Shown piece after piece: positions 51,136 through 51,766 of a DNA stretch of 51,766 nt (the stretch's first letter is position 1; each line of letters starts with the position of its first letter). Under the pieces are notes generated by a model. The model saw only the letters and a list, made by a program, of their open reading frames with translations, ran no database searches and was not told the origin of the DNA. Source of the stretch: Acanthamoeba castellanii str. Neff (Eukaryota > Discosea > Longamoebia > Acanthamoebidae); NCBI RefSeq assembly GCF_000313135.1, contig NW_004457730.1, positions 39,856 through 91,621 on the forward strand, read 5' to 3'. A program made the translations under genes and the position numbers.

Positions 51136-51760
51136 CGAACTCAAGAAGGTCGTGGAGCAGCAAGGCGTGGTCGAAGGCCATCTTGTCGGTTTGGCCCTTG
51201 AGCTCCTCCACATCGTAGAAGTCGGCGTGAGCTGCATCATCACCCGCCTGGCGCCGCACCCAACATGAAAGCCCCCTCAGCTCCAACAGCCAGCACCCTC
51301 ACCATCACCCTTGGCCGCAACGTACCTTCATAGTCGAGAAATCCTTGACAGTGACGTAGTAGAAGGTGCTCACCGTGTGTCCACGCGGATGTTGACACGA
51401 GTTAAGGAGACCACAACGACACACGACACACACACACACCGCACACGCTCACACGACACACGACACACGACACACAACGCGGGGGGGAGGTGAGAGGATA
51501 TCACGAGCGGGGTCGCCGTAAACGCCGACGAGCTGCGGGTCGGTGCCGACGAGGGACGTCTCTTCCTGCAGTTCGCGGAGGGCGGCGTGCTTGGGCTCCT
51601 CCCCGTACTCCACGAACCCGCCCGGGAAGGCGAGGCAGCCGTGGAAGGTGCGGCCGCCTCGCTTGATCATCAGCAGCTCGCGCTTGCCCTCTCGCTCGCG
51701 CATGACCGCAATGTCGGCCGCCAGCGATGGCGACTTGCGCTGCTTGGTCGTGCTACTCAT
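51101..51760 (-). CDS. Nudix hydrolase, ADP-ribose pyrophosphatase-like
   Basis: Three exons (51760-51502, 51390-51326, 51247-51101) total 471 bases, giving a 156-residue protein with no frame break. The Nudix box reads GGFVEYGEEPKHAALRELQE then ETSL, fitting G-x5-E-x7-REL-x-EE, with Ser where Gly is usual. After it come DPARD and PRGHTVSTFYYVTV, and near the end DDAAHADFYDVEEL and MAFDHALLLHDLLEF. These features are typical of small ADP-ribose pyrophosphatases, which cut ADP-ribose to AMP and ribose phosphate. Intron 1 is of the U12 AT-AC kind; intron 2 is ordinary GT-AG (GTACGT). Its 3' end lies next to the DUF3990 gene's start, both on the minus strand. Confidence 0.9.
51391..51501 (-). 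other. U12-type (minor spliceosome) AT-AC intron in the Nudix gene
   Basis: On the minus strand the intron starts ATATCCTCTC, contains the branch-site octamer TCCTTAAC (51408-51401), and ends CAAC ten bases later. Removing it joins CGT-G to AT-CCG and yields DPARD-PRGHTV, the expected family sequence. No AG is present near the 3' end to allow a normal splice. Confidence 0.92.
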
Positions 51761-51766
51761 CGGTCT

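Overview
The window reads as nuclear DNA of an intron-rich, GC-rich amoebozoan very like Acanthamoeba. The evidence is short spliceosomal introns in nearly every gene, very many of them starting GTACG, GTAAG or GTGAG, a unicellular-type myosin, DNA topoisomerase IB, UBA5, RFX factors and an RGS/RasGAP signalling protein. The organism call is inference from gene content and style; no database search was possible. Exon ends given below come from reading splice sites and frame by eye.

Left part (1-18.7 kb): the first exons of a mitochondrial carrier leave the left edge; DNA topoisomerase I and a large RGS-START-(SH3-like)-RasGAP protein follow, all on the minus strand. A divergent promoter region separates them from a plus-strand unconventional myosin with a proline-rich tail. 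One 77-base assembly gap lies in a CCAA-repeat intron of the myosin.

Middle (18.8-36.9 kb): a nephrocystin-3-like gene (DUF4062, NACHT ATPase, TPR) is preceded by an array of small exons that each encode one copy of a G-L-x-x-[RH]-K-P-[MLI] motif. These exons appear to splice into it, making a repeat N-terminus that I do not recognise. A tRNA-Leu(AAG) sits inside one of its introns. Convergent to it are two tandem RFX-type DNA-binding proteins. Then come a mitochondrial ribosomal protein (mL54-like) divergent from UBA5, and an intronless charged coiled-coil protein.

Right part (36.9-51.8 kb): two copies of a ~3.6 kb segment, ~9.7 kb apart, each carry a multi-exon gene that ends in a DUF3990 (ADP-ribosyltransferase-like) domain. 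A third, decayed fragment lies just to the left. The right-hand copy abuts an intact Nudix hydrolase (ADP-ribose pyrophosphatase-like) gene, which contains a clear U12-type AT-AC intron. The left-hand copy carries only the last codons of that Nudix gene, so it is the derived copy. Between the copies lies ~5.5 kb of almost CpG-free DNA with unrecognised ORFs, plus a stray PAS-domain exon. This is the most foreign-looking part of the window.
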